From the NCBI GenBank assembly GCA_009779295.1, contig WREN01000001.1, positions 1 through 50,662 on the forward strand: a stretch of 50,662 nucleotides of DNA, read 5' to 3'. Within the stretch, counting starts at the first letter, position 1, and each line of letters opens with the position of its first letter. Position numbers and translations under genes: made by a program. The stretch is from Oscillospiraceae bacterium. Its GTDB lineage: Bacteria > Bacillota > Clostridia > Oscillospirales > CAG-272. This document shows, one piece after another, positions 43,401 to 50,662 of the stretch. The notes below the pieces were generated by a model. The model was not told the DNA's origin, made no database searches, and was given only the letters and a program-made list of their open reading frames with translations.

Positions 43401-46191
43401 TATCCCTATTTTGCCGCCTGACCGTGGTCTTGTTTTTGAAGAAGGTAATCAGCTTGTGCCAACGCTACAACCTACTCCAGAATTGCGAACGTTGCATGGC
43501 TTAAGCTTAAGACGTATATTAATTAACGGTAATGAAAATATAATTGAAGGCGAAGATATTTTCTTAGGAATGCCAACGCCCAGACAAGATTATCTTTTTA
43601 GCACACGGGCGCGCATTGTTGATAAGCGTGAAAATGCCATAGATTACTTAAGAAATGCTGGCGGAAGACCACTTGACGAAGAAGATAAAGAAATAATAAT
43701 TGAAGATGGATACTGGTTTAATAATGATTTTATCGTTACCGCCAGTGTTTCAATTCCAATTGTTGTAAAACCAAGACCGGCAGCTGCTGCACCTATTGCG
43801 AGTGTTGATTCTGGCGCAGTTGCTATTGGTACGGAAATAATACTTACAAGCGATATGCCGAATATTGGATTATCAAACGGAAGCCGAAGCGTATTTATTC
43901 GATATACCACAAATGGCTCTGAACCAACGCGAATATTAAGCAGTACAGTATTTGATGGGTCGCAGCCTATTAATATTAACGGTAATACGAACATAAAAGC
44001 GAAAGTTTTTTATACCGAAGAAATTGAAGTCTGCGCAGAAAGAAATTGGGTTGAATATAGAACAACAGAGAGTGGTACAGTCACGTTTAGTTATACGTTA
44101 TTAGATCGTATAGAAATTGAGCATCCAAACGATATATTGGTGCAGGGGTTAGATTTTGGTACGCACCCACAAAATGTTATTATTAACCCGGATACAATTA
44201 CAATAAAAAACACAGGGGGTACACCGACTGGAAATATAAATATAGAGGTATATAACTTAGAGGGTTTACCTCATGAAAACTTTAAACTTTTAAACGAATC
44301 CATTACTGGAATACCGGTCGGAGGATTTGCTACATTCGAAATACAGCCCGGAACTTCAGCTGGATTGTCGGCAGGGCAACACGTTGCAATTGTTGTTTTG
44401 AGCGGAATTAATATGGAACCGATAATGATAGCAACATGGGTTGATATTTTAACGGAAAGCGATAACGCACAGATACCAAACATAATTAACCATCCACAAA
44501 ACGCAACTGTTACGGTCAATGCGGCGTATAATCTGATCGTTTCGGCAAATGTCACGGACGGTGGTAGTTTAAGTTATCAATGGTACAGCAATACAATTGC
44601 GTCCAATACGGGTGGCACGATTATACAGGGAGCGACGAACGAAACATTTACCGTGCCTACAGGTATAGCAGGAACATATTATTATTACGTCGTAGTAACA
44701 AACACAAACAACGATGTAGGCGGAATAAAAACAGCGACAGTGACGAGCGACTTCGCTATAATAACGATTCTTAATATACTTGACCCTTACGAACCACAAA
44801 TCAACATTACAAACGCAACAGGACGGGCAGGCGAAGAGATAACGCTGACAGTTACGATGGAAAACATACCGCAAATTGCGGGATATGGCATTTCGATGAC
44901 TTATGACCCTAATGTGTTTACATACATCTCAGCAGCGCCCGGCGATATTCTGCCGGAGAGATTCATCGATCAAATAAGGCCAAATAATCGGATGTTTTTC
45001 AGTTCGTATGACGACGACGGCAATTTTGAAACAGGTACAACATTATTTACGGTAACTCTTAAAATAGACGACAATATAGGAGAAGGCGTTATCGAGCCCG
45101 CTGCACTATATTTCTCATATTTTAATACAGTGATTGAGGGCTTCGATACTGGCGATACGATATACCCTGAGATAAATCAGCCAGTTATCACGGTCATCAA
45201 CGTTTTCTACGGCGATGTGAACGGCGACGGCAGGCTGAACATTTCCGACAGGACAAGGATGAACCAATTCTTCTCGGACAATCTACCAGAAGGTGCAGTA
45301 TTTATAGAGGCAAACGCAGACGTAAACGGCGACGGACGATTGAACATATCAGACAGAACCGTGATGAACCAGTTTTTCGCGGGTACGAGAGATTATCTCG
45401 GGCCGCAGATAACCCCAGCGTTTTTCAGTTTCATTTTACCCACACTTATACCAGTAAATGAGCCGGAGATACTTGTATCTAACGTTTCCGGTAAGGTCGG
45501 CGATACAGTTAGCTTAACCGTATCGATAAAAGATAATCCAGGACTATCAGGTTACGGCATATCGATGCGTTACGATGAGAACTTGTTAACCTTCATATCA
45601 GCGTCGGCGGAAGATATACTGTATGATAATTTCGTCGTTATTGAGAAGCCAGACGGACGAATCCACTTCAACTCGTATAACGATGACGGCGAGTTCGAAA
45701 CCATTGAAGAGCCGGAAGACGAAGAGGAATTTGTAGATGAAACAATATTATTCACGGTGACGTTCAGAATCAACGAGACAGTTTCTGGAGGCGTTAACTC
45801 TATAGGAGTAGTAGAGTTCTATTACGATAATTTCGTTATCGAAGGATTCGCGATATGCGAGGCCGATGGAATCACGCCGAAAACGATATATCCGGAGATA
45901 CCGTTAGGATTTGTTACAGTAGAGGTTGGTAATGCGGTTACGATTGTGAACGCGGTTGCGCAGTACATCAGCATAGCAGAGACATCGAAAAATTCCGGAG
46001 TATGGGCGTTGACGTTTAGAGTAACGGAAACGTGGTCGAACGGTGAGACGAAAGTAGTGCCGTACACGATCAACATCAAAGCTAACAACGCGAATGTAGA
46101 TGGCAGATACAACCTCGGAGCGTATATTTTAATTTACGATATCAAAGGTAACGGCTCTAACATCAGAGAGTTTAGGGTTATACTGAAGTAA
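40423..46191 (+). CDS. Large secreted cohesin-dockerin surface protein
   Basis: The 1922-aa secreted protein has a signal peptide of ~32 residues (ending VHAA) and Ig-like beta domains. A GLUG-like segment follows (~328-445: FKIMNDIDLSEI ... WEPIGTTSQPFRGTIEGRFN), then a Gly/Asn-rich region (~602-872) and an Ig-like domain (~1350-1446). Next come cohesin 1 (~1454-1590), a two-repeat dockerin (~1594-1660, DVNGDGRLNISDRTxMNQFF twice), cohesin 2 (~1676-1830) and a C-terminal domain ending IKGNGSNIREFRVILK. No LPxTG or membrane anchor is seen. Cohesin-dockerin pairs build extracellular complexes, so it may be an adaptor or self-assembling scaffold. ATG 40423 lies 8 nt after GGGAG. Confidence 0.88.
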   Translation: MKKRILHKIITFTLAFVMIAGFTPALPVHAATSLWVGNGGLPSGSIVEEGISFWWGLDIIRDDYGSIPNLDIKVDVINGKLPTGIYHDRNGVFVGTPVEPGTFTFSLRVTQISTGFTGTLLNHTIIVVPHRPLIPTAAITIVEPITGNAPNVSANGTGLFTVGTVSWTPNHNPFRAGTSYTAQVTLTANGGYKFSNSTNATINGQIARNVSLGGLLGNGEITISYTFPSTPPISIGEQQGRLFPGIPGTVVFPINGIPDGSYNDVTVNNLPPGVTVERPIVISNNTGILKLTGSTATITGITSNLRLTINGNISEPFILYVTDINEPIEIFTAEEFNTVVRDYGRYPYSHFKIMNDIDLSEINNGIWEPIGTTSQPFRGTIEGRFNMISGVNVAPGSSAYGLFGYSEGIIKDLGVEYTSRFGGVAGNNSGSIVNSITKFELRNPTSWTGNNRIADKVVLIDLSSPNQSKLINRTLTIADTVETVVFRGRDTIYEGLSIVIEGNTTVVLDDFRFQARPGEHAINFIGGVGSNPAIISTGSRNNNLIQGWHTHNAVQSNGNLFIGGNANLTVDYKEPSADIQRNGLDAIHLNGNLTVALDAALKAQGGNGGDGGTVQKAGSAGDNGVKGGDGGAGIHSFGLNILNYSEVIVIGGNGGNGGHGGNGSHGTNGNKGLDAIDFNRDIIPTLLGSPENDGEDGGTGNQGGNGGDGGDGGKGGDAIQLSTNLYYYSQQSCIRMIAGQGGNGGRGGSGGNGGNGGNGGNGANAGLLGGRGGNAGNGGRGGNGGKNGDGGWNGSLLYVNGQTIYGESQKYGGGAYTDRTSFGSGGNPGFPGRGADAMLRWFPVISAGIDGSDGNQGNPGVSGSLGGEGIPRPMNEEEMTGFLGNLIPSDFWNTMRVEFQRRRVGADRLIIARMPSRTTFIAGEIFRPISNWTDIEIGRMINGEYEQIYNLGQVNFSLNNSPLNVFDREIIITSGAFTARVPITVNPVSTTELIPILPPDRGLVFEEGNQLVPTLQPTPELRTLHGLSLRRILINGNENIIEGEDIFLGMPTPRQDYLFSTRARIVDKRENAIDYLRNAGGRPLDEEDKEIIIEDGYWFNNDFIVTASVSIPIVVKPRPAAAAPIASVDSGAVAIGTEIILTSDMPNIGLSNGSRSVFIRYTTNGSEPTRILSSTVFDGSQPININGNTNIKAKVFYTEEIEVCAERNWVEYRTTESGTVTFSYTLLDRIEIEHPNDILVQGLDFGTHPQNVIINPDTITIKNTGGTPTGNINIEVYNLEGLPHENFKLLNESITGIPVGGFATFEIQPGTSAGLSAGQHVAIVVLSGINMEPIMIATWVDILTESDNAQIPNIINHPQNATVTVNAAYNLIVSANVTDGGSLSYQWYSNTIASNTGGTIIQGATNETFTVPTGIAGTYYYYVVVTNTNNDVGGIKTATVTSDFAIITILNILDPYEPQINITNATGRAGEEITLTVTMENIPQIAGYGISMTYDPNVFTYISAAPGDILPERFIDQIRPNNRMFFSSYDDDGNFETGTTLFTVTLKIDDNIGEGVIEPAALYFSYFNTVIEGFDTGDTIYPEINQPVITVINVFYGDVNGDGRLNISDRTRMNQFFSDNLPEGAVFIEANADVNGDGRLNISDRTVMNQFFAGTRDYLGPQITPAFFSFILPTLIPVNEPEILVSNVSGKVGDTVSLTVSIKDNPGLSGYGISMRYDENLLTFISASAEDILYDNFVVIEKPDGRIHFNSYNDDGEFETIEEPEDEEEFVDETILFTVTFRINETVSGGVNSIGVVEFYYDNFVIEGFAICEADGITPKTIYPEIPLGFVTVEVGNAVTIVNAVAQYISIAETSKNSGVWALTFRVTETWSNGETKVVPYTINIKANNANVDGRYNLGAYILIYDIKGNGSNIREFRVILK
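42224..43035 (+). repeat. Gly-Asn-rich tandem repeat region
   Basis: Dense G-G-N/D/R-G-G repeats (for example GGNGGRGGSGGNGGNGGNGG), resembling PE_PGRS or collagen-like glycine helices, interrupted by short non-repetitive inserts. The DNA repeats (GGTGGCAACGGC-like units) make length change by slippage likely. Confidence 0.85.
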
Positions 46192-46240
46192 ACGAATTTT
46201 TATTTGAAAATAAATAATTTAAAATAATGAGGATTTTATT

Positions 46241-46342
46241 ATGAAAACAGAAATGTATATTTTACCTTGTACAAGAGCATCTCCGAAATACAAACGACGA
46301 AAAGTTACTCAAAATAAAATTATAAAATTTAGATTTCTATAG
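46241..46342 (+). CDS. Possible 33-aa peptide between the surface genes
   Basis: A GAGGA-preceded short frame reading MKTEMYILPCTRASPKYKRR and continuing basic, ending exactly in the ribosome site of the next gene (TAG overlaps AGGAGG). It resembles no family I know. It could be a small basic protein, a translational coupler or chance. Confidence 0.3.
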   Translation: MKTEMYILPCTRASPKYKRRKVTQNKIIKFRFL

Positions 46343-46354
46343 GAGGCAATTATA

Positions 46355-48937
46355 ATGCAAATAATAAGAAAAAAAGTTTTTTGTGTGTTTTTAACTTTGG
46401 CATTGGTATTTAATATGTTTATAATATTTCCGATAAATACATTTGCGGCAGAATCGGAAAATGTACCAACTGTCTTTGTATCAAGCGCACAAGGCAAACC
46501 AGGCGATCTCATATCCTTAACCGTTTCTTTTCAAAATAATCCGGGATTATCGGGATACGGTATCACATTGAAATTCAATCCGAGCAAATTAACTTATGTT
46601 ACATCGAATCCGGGTGTAGTATTATCAGATAACTTCACCCGCACAGTAAGAACCCAATTGAACGAAATCTTTTTTGTTTCTTATGATAACGATGGAAATT
46701 ATGTTGACGGAGAAAATTTGTTTTCAGTTTCATTCATTATAGATCCAAATTTAACAGACAGGGTTATTGAAGGCGAAGATATAATGTTCTTCTATAAAAA
46801 CATTATACTTGAAGGGTTCGAAATACCTGATGGCGGGGGCGATACCATATATCCTACAATAATACAACCCAGAATCGAAGTAGAAAATGATGAATGTGAA
46901 CACGAATACGACGATGGTGTAGAAACTACAAAAGCAACTTGTATTGAAGAAGGGTTGATGACTTACACTTGCTCTTATTGCGATGATAGTTATACCGAGC
47001 CTATATCGATAGACCCAAATAACCATGTCGGAGGCACATATGAAGAAGAGATAATAGTTGCAACATGTGTCGTTGAGGGTCTTATGGGTATCTATTGTAA
47101 TAGTTGCAATGAGTTGCTTGATACTCGGATAATACCAATAAAAACTGAACATCCTGGCGATACATATGAACAAATAATCACTGCGGCGACATGTGTCGCT
47201 ACGGGAATAATGGGTATTTACTGCACTGATTGTGATTATTTTCTCACTACAAATATTATACCGATAAACCCTGAAAATCATGTTGGCGGTACATATGAAA
47301 ATATAATTACTAATCCAACTTGTATTACCAAAGGTATCATGGGTATCTATTGTTCCGGGTGCAATGAATTACTTGAAACGGAATCAATATTAGGAGGTCA
47401 TCCTGGAGGTTCTTATCAAAATGAAATTATTGCGGCGACTTGTATTTCTGAAGGAACAATGGGTATATATTGTTCTGAATGTTACGAATTAATCGAGACA
47501 GAGACAATACCGATAAATCCGGACAACCATGTAGAAAGTTCATATACACAGGAATATATTCCGGCGACATGTATTACTGAAGGAACGCTGGGTATTTATT
47601 GTGCTGGTTGTCATGCTTTGATCGAAACAGAATTTGTAGTAATAAATCCAAACAACCACATCGGCGAAACATATAGAAGCGTAATTATTCCGCCGACATA
47701 TGATGCTGAAGGTTTAAGGGGTATTTATTGCTCAGGCTGCCACGAATTGCTTGACACAGAAATAATCTCTCCAATAGATTGCAAACACGAAGATGGTACA
47801 TATGAAGAAGTCATCACGTCCGCTACATGCGTTGCTGAAGGATTAGTAGTTACTCACTGTAATAATTGCCATGATGAACTCGGAACTGTTATTATACCGA
47901 TCAACCCAAACAACCACGTAGGCGGAACATACGAAGATGAAATCACTGCCGCTACATGTGTTGCCGAAGGTTTAATGGGTATTTACTGTAATAGCTGCGA
48001 TGTTCAACTTCATACAGCATCGACTGTAATAAACCCGAATAACCATGTCGGTGGCACATATGAAGAGGTAATCACTACCGCTACATGCGTAACTACAGGA
48101 ACAATGGGTATTTATTGCAATGACTGCGATGAATTGCTTGAAACTGATACGATACCATTAAATCCGATTAATCACGCTGGCGATACATACAGAGACGTTA
48201 TTACTATTGCGACATGCGCTACCGAAGGCGTCATGGGTATTTATTGCTCTGACTGTAATGCATTGATTTATACAGAGCCTATTGCGAAAAACCCTGATAA
48301 TCATGTTGGTGGGACATATGAAGAAATGATAGTTGCTCCGACATGCATAGCCACAGGAATAATGGAAGTTTATTGTAATAGTTGCCATGAATTGCTTGAA
48401 ACTGATACAATACCAATAAACCCGATTAATCATATTGGCAATACATACAATAATGTGATCACTGTTTCGATTTGCGTTACTGAAGGCGTCATGGGAATTT
48501 ATTGCTTTGACTGTAATGCATTGATTTACACAGAACCAATTGCGATAAACCTTGATAATCATGTTGGCGAAACTTATGAAGCCGTTATTACGGAAGCGAC
48601 TTACACGAACGAAGGATTAATGGGTATCTACTGCTCTGGTTGCGGTGCGTTGCTCGAAACGGAAGTTATTCCGATAAAACAAGACGAGCAAAAAGACTGC
48701 GACTTTTTACGTGAAAGAGCAGCTGGAATACTTAAAAACGGTTTAAAAACGGATAATCTACGCCTCGTTGGTAAAGTGTTGACGTTAGTTATTGATGGCA
48801 GAGAATTCATTCTCAGTAAAAATGCTAATAATCGTAATATCGAGGGCGAAATCCCTCTTGGCGATGGTTGCTATCTAAGATTCGACATCAAGGGTAACGG
48901 TTCAAATATTAAAGTTTTTGAAATTATTAAAAAATAA
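46355..48937 (+). CDS. Secreted cohesin protein with 14 CxxC repeats
   Basis: The 860-aa protein has a signal peptide (VFCVFLTLALVFNMFIIFPI ... FAAES). One cohesin domain (~36-185) begins VFVSSAQGKPGDLISLTVSF and includes NPGLSGYGITLKFNPSKLTY. Fourteen ~44-residue repeats follow, of the form NHVGGTYEEVITxATC, then EGLMGIYCNSCxELLETDTI. A C-terminal domain ends GCYLRFDIKGNGSNIKVFEI. Each repeat offers Cys, CxxC and His, suggesting one zinc site per unit. No dockerin or anchor motif is seen. The cohesin could bind the dockerin of the upstream protein. AGGAGG lies 8 nt before the ATG. Confidence 0.88.
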   Translation: MQIIRKKVFCVFLTLALVFNMFIIFPINTFAAESENVPTVFVSSAQGKPGDLISLTVSFQNNPGLSGYGITLKFNPSKLTYVTSNPGVVLSDNFTRTVRTQLNEIFFVSYDNDGNYVDGENLFSVSFIIDPNLTDRVIEGEDIMFFYKNIILEGFEIPDGGGDTIYPTIIQPRIEVENDECEHEYDDGVETTKATCIEEGLMTYTCSYCDDSYTEPISIDPNNHVGGTYEEEIIVATCVVEGLMGIYCNSCNELLDTRIIPIKTEHPGDTYEQIITAATCVATGIMGIYCTDCDYFLTTNIIPINPENHVGGTYENIITNPTCITKGIMGIYCSGCNELLETESILGGHPGGSYQNEIIAATCISEGTMGIYCSECYELIETETIPINPDNHVESSYTQEYIPATCITEGTLGIYCAGCHALIETEFVVINPNNHIGETYRSVIIPPTYDAEGLRGIYCSGCHELLDTEIISPIDCKHEDGTYEEVITSATCVAEGLVVTHCNNCHDELGTVIIPINPNNHVGGTYEDEITAATCVAEGLMGIYCNSCDVQLHTASTVINPNNHVGGTYEEVITTATCVTTGTMGIYCNDCDELLETDTIPLNPINHAGDTYRDVITIATCATEGVMGIYCSDCNALIYTEPIAKNPDNHVGGTYEEMIVAPTCIATGIMEVYCNSCHELLETDTIPINPINHIGNTYNNVITVSICVTEGVMGIYCFDCNALIYTEPIAINLDNHVGETYEAVITEATYTNEGLMGIYCSGCGALLETEVIPIKQDEQKDCDFLRERAAGILKNGLKTDNLRLVGKVLTLVIDGREFILSKNANNRNIEGEIPLGDGCYLRFDIKGNGSNIKVFEIIKK
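46900..48690 (+). repeat. Fourteen tandem CxxC protein repeats
   Basis: About 130-bp units encoding ATC-x-x-EGLMGIYCxxCxxLLET ... NPxNHVGGTY. The CxxC pairs run CSYC, CNSC, CTDC, CSGC, CSEC, CAGC, CSGC, CNNC, CNSC, CNDC, CSDC, CNSC, CFDC, CSGC. Repeats 7 and 14 have lost the leading Cys (PPTYDAEG, EATYTNEG). Adjacent pairs near the end are more alike, suggesting duplication of two-unit blocks. Confidence 0.88.
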
Positions 48938-48979
48938 TTTTAATAATCGAAAATTGTAATAAAATTTTGTAATTATTAA

Positions 48980-49024
48980 AAACACGGGCGGTTCATTTAA
49001 AATAAACAACTGCCCGTGTTTTTT
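48980..49024 (+). terminator. Terminator after the cohesin-repeat gene
   Basis: AAAACACGGGC and GCCCGTGTTTT form a long near-perfect stem with an A/T-rich loop, followed by TTTTTTAG. It ends the two-gene surface operon. Confidence 0.92.
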
Positions 49025-49085
49025 AGTAATATTTAAATATGGTACCATACACAAGGTTGCTCGCTCCGAAAAAGATTCTCTTAGC

Positions 49086-49170
49086 CATGTTACGCGATAA
49101 CAACGCGGCAGGAGAACCTCAACTCCATAATAAAAGAGGCAAAATAATAATAATTCTGGAGGAACAAAAA
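49086..49170 (+). promoter_or_regulatory. Conserved leader with pseudoknot potential, copy B
   Basis: GAGAACCTCAACTCC, then AATAAAAGAGGCAAAA, is shared with copy A. CCTC (49117-49120) pairs with GAGG (49136-49139). CTCCA (49123-49127) can pair with TGGAG (49157-49161), the ribosome site. An upstream CGCG-ATAACAA-CGCG hairpin differs in sequence from copy A's hairpin but occupies the same place. Confidence 0.6.
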
Positions 49171-50662
49171 ATGAAAAAAACATTTCGCAAACTTATGGCA
49201 ACGTTTTTAGTTATGGTTATGATGATGACCATGATACCTACGGTCACATTGCAAGTTCAAGCTCAATCTTCAATACCCGACGGACTTGGCTTAGGACACC
49301 TATTAAAGGGATTCAACTCCTTAGCCAGTAATTCGGCTGACCGCATACTCCTCGTAGAAAACCTTAAAAATCTACCATCAGAACGAATTTTCAAAGAAAA
49401 TTCGTTCGATGTCTTCCAAAATTTCCTGTTTTTGAATACAGTTACCGTTGGTGATGATAAAACAATCATTGCGAGATCAATGACTGAATATGCATTAGAC
49501 ACAATAAAAGGCTGGGGTTTTCAAGCAAACCTTGAACTTGCTGTTGAATTAGGCAAAGCACCTGTAAAAACAATTGTCAAAACAAAAATAGAAGAACGAT
49601 TTAGTAAGATAACCAACGAATTATTAAGAACGTCTACAAATGAACTATATTATGAAAGCCTCACGTGGCTACGTCGAGGGATTTATGAAATAGATTTTAG
49701 TTACATACCGGAGGACTTAATTCGGACACAATTAAATCCTGTTTTCCTACGAGACTTGTTAGATAAAAATGTCACCCCAGAGCAGCTATTCCGTACATAC
49801 GGAACACACTTTCTTACGCAATACTCTATGGGTGGTTGGATAGAAGCCGGTATATATTCTATCGATGAAACAATCAATGAAAAAATATCGAAGGTAAATG
49901 AATGGTCTGGAACAGTAGCAGATGTAAACAACTCAATTGAACAAAATGGAACACATAGTGCGCGCCATAACTCAACGACAAGGATTCATGGCGGGCATGG
50001 CGGGGTTATCAATTCTACCAATCCAAATGATGCTCAAAATGCTAAAAACACTTGGTTACAAAGTTTTAATAGGACTGATTGGTGGGGTGTATGCGAAATA
50101 CTTACTATTCCTGATCCCCGTGTGCCACTTGAATTCACGGGTATATGGGAATTGCTCCCCGAAGAAGAATGGATAAGATACGACGAATTAGTACAGGCGT
50201 ATATTGCGTTAGCTACTGATATGGATAGTAATTTCTTTACGAATTTCATATACAGACAATTACAACCGATAGGCAATTTGCCGCCGCCAAGTATCAATGA
50301 AAATACTATAAGAATTACTAACCAAACCGAGCTTGACGCCGTCCGAAACAATCTGTCAGGTACATACATCCTTATGAACGACATCACTTTATCGGGGAAC
50401 TGGGAACCAATCGGTTCGGCGACTGCTCCGTTCACTGGTACGTTTATAGGTAACGGATATACGGTAAGTAACGTCAGCATTGTTTCCGGTAACACAACTC
50501 CCGGACTTTTCGGAATCAACAGAGGCACAATCGAATCCCTTGCGGTCGTTTATAATAACGTCAACGGTCATCGCCCCAGTAGCGTTGCGAGTAGAACCGA
50601 GGGGGCAGGGGTTGTCAATGCCAGTTATCCGAATTGGAACATAAACCCTACGATTAGCAGGG
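49171..50662 (+). CDS. Secreted MACPF (perforin-like) protein, partial
   Basis: Reads open to the right edge (497 codons). The signal peptide is ~32 residues (MKKTFRKLMATFLVMVMMMT, cleaved after VQA). A MACPF domain follows, with the signature FRTYGTHFLTQYSMGGWIEA around residue 210, then the conserved IHGGHGGVIN, TWLQSFNRTDWWGV and PLEFTGIWELLP blocks. From ~384 a GLUG-like repeat starts (TYILMNDITLSG, NWEPIGSATAPFTGTFIGNG), close to that of the 40423 gene. MACPF proteins oligomerise into pores; bacterial ones may act on other cells or as adhesins. GGAGG lies 6 nt before the ATG, inside the conserved leader. Confidence 0.88.
   Translation, partial: MKKTFRKLMATFLVMVMMMTMIPTVTLQVQAQSSIPDGLGLGHLLKGFNSLASNSADRILLVENLKNLPSERIFKENSFDVFQNFLFLNTVTVGDDKTIIARSMTEYALDTIKGWGFQANLELAVELGKAPVKTIVKTKIEERFSKITNELLRTSTNELYYESLTWLRRGIYEIDFSYIPEDLIRTQLNPVFLRDLLDKNVTPEQLFRTYGTHFLTQYSMGGWIEAGIYSIDETINEKISKVNEWSGTVADVNNSIEQNGTHSARHNSTTRIHGGHGGVINSTNPNDAQNAKNTWLQSFNRTDWWGVCEILTIPDPRVPLEFTGIWELLPEEEWIRYDELVQAYIALATDMDSNFFTNFIYRQLQPIGNLPPPSINENTIRITNQTELDAVRNNLSGTYILMNDITLSGNWEPIGSATAPFTGTFIGNGYTVSNVSIVSGNTTPGLFGINRGTIESLAVVYNNVNGHRPSSVASRTEGAGVVNASYPNWNINPTISR

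Noticed and set aside
46900..48690. CRISPR array
   Set aside because: The repeats are ~130 bp, diverged, in frame and protein-coding, without unique spacers.

Overview
The window looks like the chromosome of an anaerobic Clostridia-type Firmicute, most likely a gut or rumen relative of Oscillospiraceae/Ruminococcaceae. The basis is a Tn1549/CTn-like integrative conjugative element (ICE) with VirD4, PrgI, Maff2, CD1112-, CD1108- and CD1107-type proteins, TTRAP, TnpV and a giant methylase-helicase, followed by cohesin/dockerin surface proteins. No rRNA, tRNA or CRISPR array was seen. All convincing genes except the first lie on the + strand.

Layout. (1) 1-3.1 kb: a divergent Xre-type regulator cut by the window edge, then parA-parB, an unknown gene and a metallophosphoesterase. 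(2) 3.2-7.2 kb: two small genes, a Toprim/DUF3991 protein, PcfB and the VirD4/TraG coupling protein. (3) 7.3-24.8 kb: a Rha-like regulator, then the type IV secretion operon: Maff2, VirB6-like, accessory proteins, a tandem SpoVG protein, PrgI/VirB3-like, VirB4 (split by a complete group II intron), a 40-aa peptide gene, a coiled-coil protein, an M23 hydrolase, a DUF4366 protein, an ArdC-like zincin and TTRAP. (4) 24.9-37 kb: a 3410-aa protein with MutS-I-like, N6-methylase and SNF2 parts, carrying a tnpV gene nested in another frame, then MobC and a MOBP-type relaxase. (5) 37-38.7 kb: a structured intergenic region and a second partition system (ParM/ParR).

(6) 38.8-40.3 kb: a tyrosine recombinase flanked by near-perfect 29-bp inverted repeats that each look like a recombinase core site. 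Inside the left repeat lies a perfect consensus promoter (TTGACA, 17 bp, TATAAT) pointing outward. Flipping the segment would place this promoter in front of the first surface-protein gene. I read this as a self-contained phase-variation switch, currently OFF. (7) 40.4-50.7 kb: three more A+T-rich secreted-protein genes: a 1922-aa cohesin/dockerin/Gly-rich protein, an 860-aa cohesin protein with 14 CxxC repeats, and a MACPF (perforin-like) protein with a GLUG-like repeat, cut by the window edge. The first and third share a 5' leader that can fold into a pseudoknot sequestering the ribosome binding site.

Across the ICE, at least seven otherwise unrelated proteins share a K-P-S-L-x-x-x-L type motif 29-36 residues from the C-terminus, and a tiny separate gene encodes little else. 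Several carriers are proteins one would expect to accompany or process transferred DNA, so the motif may be a secretion or docking tag. The ICE ends are not identified in this window. The recombinase at 39 kb looks more like the switch's invertase than the ICE integrase.
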